64,000 nucleotides of DNA, taken from contig NZ_JABBMT010000008.1 of the NCBI RefSeq assembly GCF_012927645.1, positions 62,001-126,000 on the forward strand, written 5' to 3'. The notes beneath the pieces are model-generated. The model had not been told where the DNA came from. It made no database searches and worked only from the letters and a program-made list of their open reading frames with translations. The stretch is from Pseudoalteromonas arctica. Its GTDB lineage: Bacteria; Pseudomonadota; Gammaproteobacteria; Enterobacterales; Alteromonadaceae. Each line of letters starts with the position of its first letter. Position 1 is the first letter of the stretch. Shown in pieces: positions 28,291 through 37,282 of this stretch. The position numbers were made by a program, and so were the translations under genes.

Positions 28291-29508
28291 TCAATTCAGT
28301 TGGCTTATCAATAAAGCAAAAAACGCTTCCTTGTTATTGCAAGTATGGGCGTTGAGTACTAATTGCTCACCCAGCGCTAAAGTGTGGTGTTGTACGTTTA
28401 AACGCGCCTGTGCATCTTCAATGCCATCAATGTCCGCAACATGCGCCAAGCCAATGGTGCGGCGTATCAGTTCTGTGCCACAATAACCAATCGCATCTTG
28501 CAGTACTTGTTGCATAAAATACTCACCATAACCGGCGGCTTTTAAATTGTTATCTGTGGTTTGCTCTGCAATTAATGTTAGCCACTGCTGCTCAAATAAA
28601 GTGTAGCTCTCTTGTAAGCAAGTTAATAAGTGGCTGTGGTAATTGCGGCGGCTAACAAACTCACTAATACGAGCATTTTGCGCACAGTAGTTTAATAATA
28701 AATTGCCGATAAATGAGCCTATATCAAAACCAACTGGGCCAAAAAAACCAAATTCAGGGTCGATCATCTTGGTAGTGTTTTGATCCACAAAAATACTGCC
28801 ACTGTGCATATCGCCATGCAGCAATGTTTGTGGGCAGGATAAAAATTTCGCTTTAAGTTTTGCAATCGCTAAATGCAGTGCAGCATTATTTTGCAATTTA
28901 CTAACTGTGCTTTGTAGTTCGCTTGGGTAGTTATTACGCTCATGTTCACGCAAGATATCGTTGAAAAATAAGTCTTCAGTAATTTGGCACAACTCTGGAT
29001 TAGTAAACTGACTTACTTTGGCTTTTTTATCTTGCGCGGTTAGGTAAAAGTCTGAATTATAAAAACCTGTGTAACTCAAGTAGTGGGCAACATGTTGGGC
29101 TAAGAGCGGGAATTGCTCTGCATTTATTTGTGCGCTACGCAAAATTTGTAAGTGGCCGAGATCTTCTAAAATAGTCAGTGCTTGCTCAGGATTATGATGC
29201 AATACTTTTGCTGTGTAGTCAGGACTTAATGCGCCGTGATTGAGTAAAACCTCAGCTTCAATGCGTGCTCGGTCAAGCGTTAATGGCCATGATTCCCCCA
29301 CACAGCGCGCATAAGGTAAGGCTTGCTTTAAAATAACGCTATTACTTTGCTCGTCGCTTATTCTAAAAACGAGATTTAAATTGCCATCTCCAAACTCATA
29401 CGCCGATAACGTTTGCTCAGGATCAAACAAATCATACCCATCTTTAGTTACAAGATTTTTAATATAATCAATCGCATGCTGTGCATTAAAAGCAACGTAT
29501 TTGGCCAT
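28291..29508 (-). CDS. mtnK: S-methyl-5-thioribose kinase
   Basis: 405 residues, usual length. A kinase-like fold with GDGNLNLVFRI (nucleotide loop), VILKQALPYARCVGESWPLT, LLHGDMHSGSIFV (catalytic loop) and MIDPEFGFFGPVGFDIG (metal loop). It phosphorylates methylthioribose at C1, so this organism makes MTR with a nucleosidase and then phosphorylates it, as opposed to using MTA phosphorylase. It is divergent from mtnA. Confidence 0.95.
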   Translation of the reverse strand: MAKYVAFNAQHAIDYIKNLVTKDGYDLFDPEQTLSAYEFGDGNLNLVFRISDEQSNSVILKQALPYARCVGESWPLTLDRARIEAEVLLNHGALSPDYTAKVLHHNPEQALTILEDLGHLQILRSAQINAEQFPLLAQHVAHYLSYTGFYNSDFYLTAQDKKAKVSQFTNPELCQITEDLFFNDILREHERNNYPSELQSTVSKLQNNAALHLAIAKLKAKFLSCPQTLLHGDMHSGSIFVDQNTTKMIDPEFGFFGPVGFDIGSFIGNLLLNYCAQNARISEFVSRRNYHSHLLTCLQESYTLFEQQWLTLIAEQTTDNNLKAAGYGEYFMQQVLQDAIGYCGTELIRRTIGLAHVADIDGIEDAQARLNVQHHTLALGEQLVLNAHTCNNKEAFFALLISQLN

Positions 29509-29553
29509 TGGCGTACTCTCAGAAAATGATAAACGATAGCATTCTATAACTAT

Positions 29554-29577
29554 AACCGTTTAGAAGTCTACACTTCC
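29554..29577. promoter_or_regulatory. MetJ-like tandem operator between mtnK and mtnA
   Basis: Three adjacent octamers, AACCGTTT, AGAAGTCT and ACACTTCC, match the MetJ box AGACGTCT at 5, 7 and 5 of 8 positions. They end 3 bp before the proposed -35 of mtnA. MetJ binds two or more adjacent boxes with SAM as corepressor. Confidence 0.45.
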
Positions 29578-29580
29578 GGG

Positions 29581-29608
29581 TTGTGCGTTTTAAAAACTAC
29601 TGTAAAAT
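29581..29608 (+). promoter_or_regulatory. Putative mtnA promoter
   Basis: -35 TTGTGC (29581-29586), a 16-bp spacer and -10 TAAAAT (29603-29608), 32 bp before the mtnA start. The MetJ-like array abuts the -35. Confidence 0.5.
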
Positions 29609-29640
29609 AACCTCAGCCTAACGATTATTCAGGATCAATC

Positions 29641-30666
29641 ATGCAAGACCTCATCGCGAGTAGTTTAAAATATCAAAACAATACACTCAGCGTGTTAGAC
29701 CAATACTTACTGCCGCATCAGCAGGTATGGCACGAATGTGATGATGTAGCCAGTATGAGGGGTTTAATTCTAAGCTTAAAAATACGCGGCGCACCGCTGA
29801 TTGGTTTAGGAGCAAGTTTGTTGGTTGCCCATTTGGCAGAGCAAGGCACGGCTAAAGTAGCATTAGCACAGGCAATTGATGATCTTGAAGCTACTCGACC
29901 AACCGCAGTTAACTTAATGCACTGCATGGCAAAGTTGCGTATTGCGTTACAGCAAGATGATTATGTAACGGCAATTGTAACTGCTGCCATAACCTTGTTT
30001 AATGAAGATATCGCCTTGTGTGAAAGCATGGCAAATCATGGCGCAGTACTGGTTAACAGTGGTGATAATATTCTTACGCATTGTAATACTGGTGCGTTAG
30101 CGACTGCGGGTATTGGTACAGCTTTGGGGGTTATTTATAAAGCGCAGCAACGTCATGGCGATATTCATGTATGGGTTGATGAAACGCGGCCATTATTGCA
30201 AGGCGGGCGTTTAACCGCGTTTGAACTTGAGCGCTGGCAAGTACCTTACACCTTAATTTGCGATAATATGGCAGCGAGTTTAATGGCTGCTGGCAAGATT
30301 GATAAAATTTTTGTTGGCGCTGATCGTATCGCTGCAAATGGTGACTTTGCTAATAAAGTAGGCACTTATAATCTAGCGGTACTGGCGCATTTCCATCACA
30401 TCCCATTTTATGTAGTCGCGCCGCTAACAACCCTCGATGTAAACACAGCATGCGGTGCAGACATGGAAATAGAGCAACGTAACAGCGCAGAGGTGCGCGG
30501 TGTAAGCGGAAGCTTTGGTGAAGCGCTTTGGGCACCTACAAATGCTAATGTATATAATCCCGCATTTGATGTAACCCCCGCTAAGCTTATTACCGGCTGG
30601 GTACTCGATACAGGCGTTTATGACCAACAACAAGTGTTAGCTGGTAAACTGAAAGACTTAAATTAA
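29641..30666 (+). CDS. mtnA: Methylthioribose-1-phosphate isomerase
   Basis: 341 residues of the eIF2B-like isomerase family. Diagnostic segments are [13 protein letters not shown], the catalytic cysteine in [38 protein letters not shown] and the aspartate region [20 protein letters not shown]. It converts MTR-1-phosphate to methylthioribulose-1-phosphate, the step after MtnK. It converges on the RelA/SpoT gene with a 3-bp gap. Confidence 0.96.
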   Translation: MQDLIASSLKYQNNTLSVLDQYLLPHQQVWHECDDVASMRGLILSLKIRGAPLIGLGASLLVAHLAEQGTAKVALAQAIDDLEATRPTAVNLMHCMAKLRIALQQDDYVTAIVTAAITLFNEDIALCESMANHGAVLVNSGDNILTHCNTGALATAGIGTALGVIYKAQQRHGDIHVWVDETRPLLQGGRLTAFELERWQVPYTLICDNMAASLMAAGKIDKIFVGADRIAANGDFANKVGTYNLAVLAHFHHIPFYVVAPLTTLDVNTACGADMEIEQRNSAEVRGVSGSFGEALWAPTNANVYNPAFDVTPAKLITGWVLDTGVYDQQQVLAGKLKDLN

Positions 30667-30669
30667 CAG

Positions 30670-31734
30670 TTAACCCAGTAATATACGACTAAATTCTGAA
30701 AGAAACTCAGAAGTGTCATTAAGGTAGTTGGGATAGGCTTTTTCGATAGATTTTAAGTCATTTCCCGCTACTAATAATACGTTGTTGTGAGTTTGTCGCT
30801 CTTGCTCTGCATAGTGCGTTAATGCTTCTTGTTTCTTACTGGCTGCGTACAAAAAGACCCGACCCATTTGAGTTTCGGTATTGTGAACAAGTAAAGCAAA
30901 ACCTGTATCTTTTGATTTATTTTTAATCTCGTCAACTTGAAACGCACGGTTAAACGCATCGAGTTTATGAAATGCTGCGAGCTTTTTATTTAAAGCAGCT
31001 AATTCATCAATAAAGCTTTGTGATTGTTCAGGACTTAATTGATTTGAGCCATCTTTAACGGCAAGAAATTCACCCATGATAAAAAATAATCGCTGCCAAT
31101 CTGTATCGGCGGCTTGTGGGTTGGTTTTCAGTGTTTCTTTTTCAATAATATCGACAATTTCGACTGTAGTTGCCCATAAATGCTGGAGTCGAGTACGTAA
31201 TTGAACTTCTATTTGAAAGCCTCTGTAATCGTGAGACTCTAAATTGTTATAGCTTTTATAGACACGATGAATGCCCCTATAGCCAGTGACTTTAGGGTGT
31301 TCAATATAATCATATGACTTTACGCTATGGACTGTTCGACTTGAATCTAAACTCGTATTGAGCTTATACAGGCTGTCTAAATTGTCTAAAATAACTCTGC
31401 AACCACCTATGTCGTGCATGCGTTTAAGGTTGATTGCATTTTCACTTTTGCCGTCTAATGACTCACGTTGTAGTTTATCAATAATTGTCGGCAAGCGTTT
31501 TAAGCGACGTACAATAGTAGCAGAATCAAGCAGGTTGAGTTTTTTTACGTGTTTCCATACTAAGTTTTTGATGATGGTCAGCGGGTATAAATGAGCCGCG
31601 CGATAGTTCTGAATGACTTCGGTAGCAAATTCAAAATCGCCTTCTTGTTTACGAAAAATACGGCCAGCTTTTTCAACTTGCTTACGAGAATACGCAAGTT
31701 GTTGTTTGGACTTTTGATATTGTTCGTTGACCAT
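30670..31734 (-). CDS. Stand-alone RelA/SpoT-type nucleotidyltransferase domain protein
   Basis: 354 residues. The synthetase-type domain (about 75-200) has RMHDIGGCRVIL, YDYIEHPKVTGYRGIHRVYK and IEVQLRTRLQHLWATTVE, the core signatures of (p)ppGpp synthetases. There is no HD hydrolase, TGS or ACT domain. A helical tail ends HNNVLLVAGNDLKSIEKAYP and NDTSEFLSEF. It could be a small alarmone synthetase, a toxSAS-type toxin or an abortive-infection protein; nothing beside it looks like an antitoxin. It lies between mtnA and a pseudogene inside the methionine salvage locus, to which it has no evident link. Confidence 0.82.
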   Translation of the reverse strand: MVNEQYQKSKQQLAYSRKQVEKAGRIFRKQEGDFEFATEVIQNYRAAHLYPLTIIKNLVWKHVKKLNLLDSATIVRRLKRLPTIIDKLQRESLDGKSENAINLKRMHDIGGCRVILDNLDSLYKLNTSLDSSRTVHSVKSYDYIEHPKVTGYRGIHRVYKSYNNLESHDYRGFQIEVQLRTRLQHLWATTVEIVDIIEKETLKTNPQAADTDWQRLFFIMGEFLAVKDGSNQLSPEQSQSFIDELAALNKKLAAFHKLDAFNRAFQVDEIKNKSKDTGFALLVHNTETQMGRVFLYAASKKQEALTHYAEQERQTHNNVLLVAGNDLKSIEKAYPNYLNDTSEFLSEFSRILLG

Positions 31735-31815
31735 TCCACGTTCACTTAATTGAGTAAAACTAACACTGAAAATATACTACAGAGTTAAGTTGTTTAAGTC
31801 ATCTTTGATATGAGG

Positions 31816-32003
31816 TTAGCTCTTAGCCACATACACCCATGCATTAATGCCGCTGCTAAATGACTCTGCTATACGGATGTAGCCATCAACTTCGCCCACC
31901 ACGTAGCCTTTTAGTGTATCGGCTTGACCGTCAAGCAACGACCCAAGGTGTCGAGCTGTACCTGCTCTAATTGCAGTGTGCCGTATGAAAATAGCTTTTC
32001 CAT
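31816..32003 (-). pseudogene. Gamma-glutamylcyclotransferase (AIG2/YtfP-like) remnant, frameshifted and internally deleted
   Basis: From an ATG at 32003 the first frame gives MEKLFSYGTLQLEQVQLDTL, the N-terminal YGTL motif of the family, then runs to a stop 10 codons later. A one-base shift near 31940 restores homology: SLLDGQADTLKGYVVGEV, directly joined to DGYIRIAESFSSGINAWVYV. The family's middle 50-odd residues, including the catalytic glutamate, are missing. The intact protein would be near 115-120 residues, against about 62 left. It sits between the RelA/SpoT gene and mtnD. Confidence 0.82.
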
Positions 32004-32027
32004 TTAAATTCCATTATTAACAGATAT

Positions 32028-32570
32028 CTAGTCCAATAACGGAAATTGCTTAGCAATCTCAGACTCGGTGCTTTGTGCCACCCAGCCTTCGGTATTATTG
32101 AACAAACGGATCGCAGTAAACTCAGGGTCGCTGCCCATATCAAACCAATGGGGAGTAAGCTCTGGTACTGAAATTAAATCACCCTGCTGGCAAAGTACTT
32201 GGTATATCTTGTCGTTAATATGCAGGTAAAATAATCCTTGGCCTTTTACAAAAAAACGTACCTCGTCTTCGCTATGGGTGTGCTCAAATAAAAACTTAGC
32301 ACGTAATTCTGCAGCGTTCGGGTTGCCTTTTGCCAACGAAATAACATCTACAGTTTGATAACCACCTTGTTGTTTTAAGCGCTCAATATCAGCGTTATAG
32401 GCGGAAATAATAGCTTCATGACTAGTATCAGCAGTAATCGTTTTTGTTGCTTGCCACTGCTCAAATCGTACATTTACTTTATTCAGCTCAGCAGCAATTT
32501 GTGCTGTATCTTGAGTATTTAATAAAGCATTATTGCCGTTACAATCGGCAAAAATAGTTAGTTGGCTCAT
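32028..32570 (-). CDS. mtnD: Acireductone dioxygenase
   Basis: 180 residues, a cupin. The metal motif HxHxxxE is visible in FEHTHSEDEVRFFV, with a later ligand histidine in VPELTPHWFDMG. It oxidises acireductone to the methionine precursor 2-keto-4-methylthiobutyrate (Fe form) or to an off-pathway product (Ni form). It is last in mtnB-mtnC-mtnD; the start overlaps the mtnC stop by 4 nt. Confidence 0.95.
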   Translation of the reverse strand: MSQLTIFADCNGNNALLNTQDTAQIAAELNKVNVRFEQWQATKTITADTSHEAIISAYNADIERLKQQGGYQTVDVISLAKGNPNAAELRAKFLFEHTHSEDEVRFFVKGQGLFYLHINDKIYQVLCQQGDLISVPELTPHWFDMGSDPEFTAIRLFNNTEGWVAQSTESEIAKQFPLLD

Positions 32571-33253
32571 ACTAAATGCTCCGCAGTAAATTGGCTGAAA
32601 TCGCTAATATAGTTATGTGCAGGCGAGCTTGCTTGACCATCGCGAATTAAGTGCAAGGTTTTTAAACCTGCGGCTTTAGCGGCATCAAGCTCGGCTGCCA
32701 CATCACTTAAAAATAACACTTCATTAGCGGCAAAAGGTAGTTGCTCAATAATATTGTGATATGAACGTTGCTCTTGTTTAGCGCCGACTTGAGTATCAAA
32801 ATAATCAGTAAATAAGGAGCGAATATCACCAAAGTCAGAGTAGTTGAAAATTAAATGCTGTGCTTTTACTGACCCTGATGAATACACATACAGTTGCTGG
32901 CCAGCTTGTTGCTGCGCAACTAAAAAGTGGTAGGCATCTGGGTATAAATGGCCGGTAAAATCGCCATTTTCATAGCCAGTTTGCCAAATCAAACCTTGTA
33001 ACTGTTTTAATGGAGTGATTTTTTTATCGTCACGGATCCATTCAAGTAAAGTGTTAATTACGACATCAATACTGGCATCTGGCTGTTCAATAATCGCTTT
33101 TACGGCATAAATTTGTTCAGCTACAGCGTTTTGCTCTTGGTGAGTTTTTACAAATTCGGGGAGCTGCTTTGCGGCATATGGAAACAGCACGTCTTTAACA
33201 AACGAAATACGGGTAATAGTACCTTCAATATCGGTCAGCAGTGCTTTGATCAT
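32567..33253 (-). CDS. mtnC: Enolase-phosphatase E1
   Basis: 228 residues, HAD superfamily. It begins IKALLTDIEGTITRISFVKD (the first acidic residue pair D-x-E). It has YVYSSGSVKAQHLIF and the third motif FLSDVAAELDAAKAAG. It enolises and dephosphorylates diketomethylthiopentyl-1-phosphate to acireductone. It overlaps both neighbours by 4 nt (ATGA), a tight operon. Confidence 0.95.
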   Translation of the reverse strand: MIKALLTDIEGTITRISFVKDVLFPYAAKQLPEFVKTHQEQNAVAEQIYAVKAIIEQPDASIDVVINTLLEWIRDDKKITPLKQLQGLIWQTGYENGDFTGHLYPDAYHFLVAQQQAGQQLYVYSSGSVKAQHLIFNYSDFGDIRSLFTDYFDTQVGAKQEQRSYHNIIEQLPFAANEVLFLSDVAAELDAAKAAGLKTLHLIRDGQASSPAHNYISDFSQFTAEHLV

Positions 33254-33867
33254 GATTCTAATCCTACTAATTTTAAGCGTTCTATCTCACATGCAAATAA
33301 AAACTCAAGGCCTTCTAATTGACGGCGTACTTCACTAATAGTGCGACCCACTACATACAAACCGTGGCCGCGAATAAGCACGCCGTGCTCAATAGGCATG
33401 TGTAAGTGGTGATCGCTCACTAATAAACTCAAGCGATCAATATCTTGGTCGTTATCAAAGATTGGAATACTCAAGGTGTCTAAATGTGAAGTAATGCCGG
33501 TTAGTGACTTTTGCATTTCGTAGCCGTCTAAGTCTAGGCTGTGACCTTTAATAACCCGAGATAATACCGTCGCAGCAACTGAATGAGTGTGCAATACATA
33601 ATTAGCAGCAGGAATAAGTTTATACATGCACAAATGCAATTCGGTTTCAGCTGAGGGTTTGGCGGCGCTAGCGCTACGATTACCGACATGATCCAGTTCA
33701 ATAAAGGTATGCGACCCTAATTGACCTTTGTCAAAACCGCTGGCAGTAACCACAAAACCGCTGTTAGTTCGCGCTGAAAAATTACCACCCGTAGCTGGCA
33801 CCCAACCACGTTGACTGATCCACTTCCCTGCTTCTATAAGTTCTGAAATAGCGGTATTGTTATGCAT
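33250..33867 (-). CDS. mtnB: Methylthioribulose-1-phosphate dehydratase
   Basis: 205 residues from the ATG at 33867. This start is chosen over an upstream in-frame ATG at 33900 because GAGG lies 5 nt before it and the protein then has the usual length. A class II aldolase/adducin fold with GGNFSARTNSGFVVTASG, AETELHLCMYKL and the zinc histidines in VLHTHSVAATVLS and IRGHGLYVVG. It is the first gene of the mtnBCD operon, divergent from the aminotransferase gene. Confidence 0.92.
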   Translation of the reverse strand: MHNNTAISELIEAGKWISQRGWVPATGGNFSARTNSGFVVTASGFDKGQLGSHTFIELDHVGNRSASAAKPSAETELHLCMYKLIPAANYVLHTHSVAATVLSRVIKGHSLDLDGYEMQKSLTGITSHLDTLSIPIFDNDQDIDRLSLLVSDHHLHMPIEHGVLIRGHGLYVVGRTISEVRRQLEGLEFLFACEIERLKLVGLES

Positions 33868-33886
33868 ACATTCCTCATACTTTTTT

Positions 33887-33902
33887 AGACGGCTATACAT
33901 CT
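33887..33902. promoter_or_regulatory. MetJ-like tandem boxes upstream of mtnB
   Basis: AGACGGCT (33887-33894) and ATACATCT (33895-33902) match AGACGTCT at 7 and 6 of 8 positions and are directly adjacent, 20 bp above the chosen mtnB start. This is the second such array at a divergent mtn promoter in the window. Confidence 0.5.
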
Positions 33903-33957
33903 GTTAACAGCAATGATAGCATCGCTTTGGGCGCAAAACCATCATTAAGGGTAACCA

Positions 33958-35100
33958 GTGTTTGAAAGTAAATTGCCAAATTTAGGCACCAGTATTTTTA
34001 GTCAAATGACTGCTTTAGCAAATCAATTCGAAGCGATTAATTTATCGCAGGGTTTTCCTGAGTTTGATGCGCCTGAGCTACTTAAAAAACAGCTTAATCA
34101 TTATGTGCTTGAAGGAGTTAATCAATATTCACCTTCATCTGGTGTACCGCGCCTGCAGCAACAAATTGGCCAGTTAGCAAAACGAAAATATGCAGCTGAA
34201 ATAGATGCCGCGCAGCAAGTAACGGTAACCTCTGGCGCGACCGAGGCCTTGTTTGTTGCCATTCAGGCGCTGGTGCGCGAAGGTGATGAAGTCATTGTGT
34301 TTGACCCCGCTTATGATTCATACCAGCCAGCGATTGAATTGGCCGGTGGTAAGTCAGTCAATATTGCTCTGCATGCTCCGAGTTATGCAATTGACTGGCA
34401 AACGGTGGCTGCGGCTATCAATAGCAAAACGCGGGCTATTATAATCAACACCCCACATAACCCAAGTGGTAAAGCGTTAAAACAGCACGATATTAATGCT
34501 CTAAAAGCCTTAGTAATTAAGCATGACTTATACCTGATAAGTGATGAAGTATACGAGCATATTACTTTTGATCAGCAACCACATTTAAGTGTGCTGCGTG
34601 ATGATGCGTTATTTGCAAAAAGCTTTGTTATTTCAAGTTTCGGTAAAACATTTCACAGTACGGGTTGGAAAATGGGATATTGCATCGCACCCGCTGCACT
34701 TGCGGTCGAGTTTCGTAAAATTCACCAATATGTGACTTTTTCAAGCTTTACGCCGGCACAACATGCATTAGCCGATATGTTAGAACAGCAAGGTGAGCAT
34801 GTGGATGAGCTCAGTGAGTTTTATCAACAAAAGCGTGATGTACTTAGTAAAGCACTAAAAGATAGCCGCTTTACCATTTTACCAAGTGAAGGCACCTACT
34901 TTTTACTGCTTGATTACAGCGATGTATCGGATTTAAATGACGTAGAATTTTGCCAGTGGTTAGTAGAACAAGCAGGCGTTGCAGCCATTCCACTAAGCGT
35001 GTTTTATCAGCAACCAAGCAACGATAAAGTTATTCGCTTATGCTTTGCCAAAAATGACGCCACGCTATTACAAGCCGCGGAGATTTTATGTCAACTTTAA
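33958..35100 (+). CDS. PLP-dependent aminotransferase, methionine-forming (MtnE/YbdL type)
   Basis: 380 residues from a GTG at 33958, preceded by AAGGG 6 nt upstream; no better ATG exists nearby. A class I aminotransferase with LSQGFPEFDAPELL, TSGATEALFVAIQ, NTPHNPSGKAL, the PLP lysine in SSFGKTFHSTGWKMGY, and IRLCFAKND. YbdL-type enzymes transaminate 2-keto-4-methylthiobutyrate to methionine using glutamine or other donors. Position opposite mtnBCD supports the final salvage step. It overlaps the amidase gene by 13 nt. Confidence 0.88.
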   Translation: MFESKLPNLGTSIFSQMTALANQFEAINLSQGFPEFDAPELLKKQLNHYVLEGVNQYSPSSGVPRLQQQIGQLAKRKYAAEIDAAQQVTVTSGATEALFVAIQALVREGDEVIVFDPAYDSYQPAIELAGGKSVNIALHAPSYAIDWQTVAAAINSKTRAIIINTPHNPSGKALKQHDINALKALVIKHDLYLISDEVYEHITFDQQPHLSVLRDDALFAKSFVISSFGKTFHSTGWKMGYCIAPAALAVEFRKIHQYVTFSSFTPAQHALADMLEQQGEHVDELSEFYQQKRDVLSKALKDSRFTILPSEGTYFLLLDYSDVSDLNDVEFCQWLVEQAGVAAIPLSVFYQQPSNDKVIRLCFAKNDATLLQAAEILCQL

Positions 35101-35864
35101 CCATAGCACTGATACAAACATCGCTTAATTGGTTAGATAAAGACGCTAACTTGGTACACTTTGGCAATAAAATAGCTGATATAGATAAATCAGTAGAGCT
35201 TATTTTATTGCCAGAAACCTTTGCTACCGGCTTTGCTATTAACCTTGATTGCGCAGAGCCCGAAAACGGGCAAGTACTTGCTTGGTTAATCGCGACGGCA
35301 AAACTAACCAGTGCCGTGATAGCAGGCTCGGTGCTCGTGCAACAAGGTGATAGAAAAGCCAATCGCTTTTATTGGGTTTGGCCTAATGGCGAGGTGAAGT
35401 TTTACGACAAGCGGCACTTATTTTGTTTAGGTAAAGAAGGTGAGTTTGTAACCGCAGGGCAGCAACGTGAAGTGTTCACCCTTAATGGCTTTAGAATTCT
35501 ACCACAAGTGTGTTACGACTTACGTTTTCCGGTCTTTCAGCGCAATCGCAATGACTACGATGTGATGGTTAATGTCGCCAATTGGCCTGCTGCAAGGCGC
35601 AAAGTATGGGATACCCTATTAATGGCGCGGGCGATGGAAAACCAGTGTTATGTGATTGGCGTTAATCGTATTGGTGATGATGGCAATGGCGTCGCGCATA
35701 ATGGCGGCACTGCAGTGTATGACTTTAAAGGTGATACGTTAGCAGCCGCTACTGATAACGAAGCTGATGTTGTTATTATCACTTTAGACAAACAGTCGCT
35801 TGAGCTCTTTAAGCAAAGCTTTCCCGCGCATTTAGATGCCGATGAGTTTAGTTTGCAGGATTAA
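35088..35864 (+). CDS. Omega-amidase of the nitrilase family (YafV/MtnU-like)
   Basis: 258 residues. The nitrilase triad is visible: Glu in LLPETFATGF, Lys in FYDKRHLF and Cys in LPQVCYDLRFPVF. It likely hydrolyses 2-oxoglutaramate left by glutamine-dependent transamination, pulling the preceding aminotransferase reaction forward. The 13-nt overlap with that gene supports joint function. Confidence 0.88.
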   Translation: MSTLTIALIQTSLNWLDKDANLVHFGNKIADIDKSVELILLPETFATGFAINLDCAEPENGQVLAWLIATAKLTSAVIAGSVLVQQGDRKANRFYWVWPNGEVKFYDKRHLFCLGKEGEFVTAGQQREVFTLNGFRILPQVCYDLRFPVFQRNRNDYDVMVNVANWPAARRKVWDTLLMARAMENQCYVIGVNRIGDDGNGVAHNGGTAVYDFKGDTLAAATDNEADVVIITLDKQSLELFKQSFPAHLDADEFSLQD

Positions 35865-35905
35865 CCCACACTTACAACTCAGAGAGGCTATTTAGCCTTA
35901 TCACT

Positions 35906-36026
35906 TTACACGGCTACCGAGCTGGCAGGAATATCTTTTGTCACAACGCTGGCGCACCAACCACATAGCTATTACCAATATTCACCCCAGATAATACCGA
36001 AACGTTACCACCAAGCCAGCCTCAAG
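35906..36026 (-). pseudogene. Hexapeptide-repeat acetyltransferase C-terminal remnant
   Basis: On the minus strand 36021-35930 encodes GWLGGNVSVLSGVNIGNSYV and VGAPAL. A stop follows, and one base out of frame comes TKDIPASSVAV then another stop. This matches the end of LacA/Maa-type acetyltransferases (W-IGGNV-LPGV-IG, VVTKDIP, VAVG). Only about 40 codons remain, with one frameshift. It lies between the omega-amidase and OYE genes, in an otherwise empty 221-bp gap. Confidence 0.72.
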
Positions 36027-36085
36027 GGCGAGGTGATCTAGGGATTAATCATTTTTTATAAACTGTCCGCTTTATAGTGGGGTTA

Positions 36086-37183
36086 TTAATTGCTCTGCTT
36101 TAAGAATTGCTCAGCACATTCTAGATTTGCAATCGGTGCCAACATTGCAAAATCGAATTCATTTAGAGGTTTTCTCTCTTGTAGCTTTTTGGGCATATCT
36201 TGGTTTGCAAGAGCGGTTTTTCCTATAGCAACCAGATCTGCGATGCCAGCATTGAGAATCTCATTCGCTAGTTCTTGACTATTGATTGAGCCATTAGCGA
36301 TGACAGTTAAGTCAGTATATTTTTTAGCGAGTTGAGCCATAGGTAAGCTGTCATTATTAAATGCGCTTTGATTTGCTACAGGTTCGGTTGTATGGATGTA
36401 ATCAGCTCCGGCATCTTCAGCAGCTGTAAATGCGATCTCTGCTAATTCTTCGGCTTCAGCCCAAAAGTGTTCAGTGTCATTCACTTTTTTTTGTGAAAAC
36501 CTAATGCCAACAATAAAATCATTACCGGTCGCTAACCGAATAGCTGCAATAATCTCTTTTATCAGTCTTGTTCTATTTTCGAGGCTGCCACCATATTGGT
36601 CTGTCCTTGTATTGGTGTAGTCAGTAAGGAACTGATCAAGCAAATATCCGTTAGCTCCATGAACTTCAACACCGTCAAAGCCAGCTTCTTTCGCGTTAAT
36701 AGCTGATTGCACAAAGCCATTTATCACGGTATCAATTTGCGTAATTGAAAGGGCTTTTGGCACTGAAAATTCGCCTTGGCCGTAGTAAAATGGCATTTTT
36801 CTGCCCTTTGGTTTTACACTTGAAGGACCCGCTGCTTCACTCTTATACTGATTGAACTGACTAAGTGCACCTGCATGCATTAATTGCGCTATTGCCACAG
36901 CATCATTGTCGTGCATACATCGTACTGCTGGCTTCCAGCTTTCAACTTGCTCCGGTGTAGCAATACCGGGTTGATGTAGGTATCCTTGGCTATATTCTTT
37001 ATCTGTGTATAGCCCCTCAGTAATAATTAACCCGAACCCACCATTTGCATAAGCGGAATAATACTGGCAAACTTTTTCGCCAATTGTACCGTTTTTATCT
37101 GCACTCACTCGAGTCATTGGCGCGACAGCAAATCGATTCTTCAAACTTGTATTTAGGGTTGTATATGTTTTGAAAGCACTCAC
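36086..37183 (-). CDS. Old yellow enzyme family NAD(P)H:flavin oxidoreductase
   Basis: 365 residues from a GTG at 37183, chosen because AGGAG lies 6-7 nt before it. The longer ATG-started reading (37240) adds 19 residues that do not resemble the family. FMN-barrel motifs: NRFAVAPMTRVS, LMHAGALS, GFDGVEVHGANGYLLDQFL, DQYGGSLENR and VANGSINSQELA. Such enzymes reduce activated alkenes or other electrophiles; the substrate cannot be told. The 42-99 bp space to the divergent LysR gene suggests control by that regulator. Confidence 0.87.
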   Translation of the reverse strand: MSAFKTYTTLNTSLKNRFAVAPMTRVSADKNGTIGEKVCQYYSAYANGGFGLIITEGLYTDKEYSQGYLHQPGIATPEQVESWKPAVRCMHDNDAVAIAQLMHAGALSQFNQYKSEAAGPSSVKPKGRKMPFYYGQGEFSVPKALSITQIDTVINGFVQSAINAKEAGFDGVEVHGANGYLLDQFLTDYTNTRTDQYGGSLENRTRLIKEIIAAIRLATGNDFIVGIRFSQKKVNDTEHFWAEAEELAEIAFTAAEDAGADYIHTTEPVANQSAFNNDSLPMAQLAKKYTDLTVIANGSINSQELANEILNAGIADLVAIGKTALANQDMPKKLQERKPLNEFDFAMLAPIANLECAEQFLKQSN

Positions 37184-37282
37184 CTTATTCTCCTTTAGCG
37201 TTATTGATGAATAGATCTTACATTGAGTGATAGCTTCCATATATAATCCATTTATAAATTAACAATTTACAAATTTGTAGCA

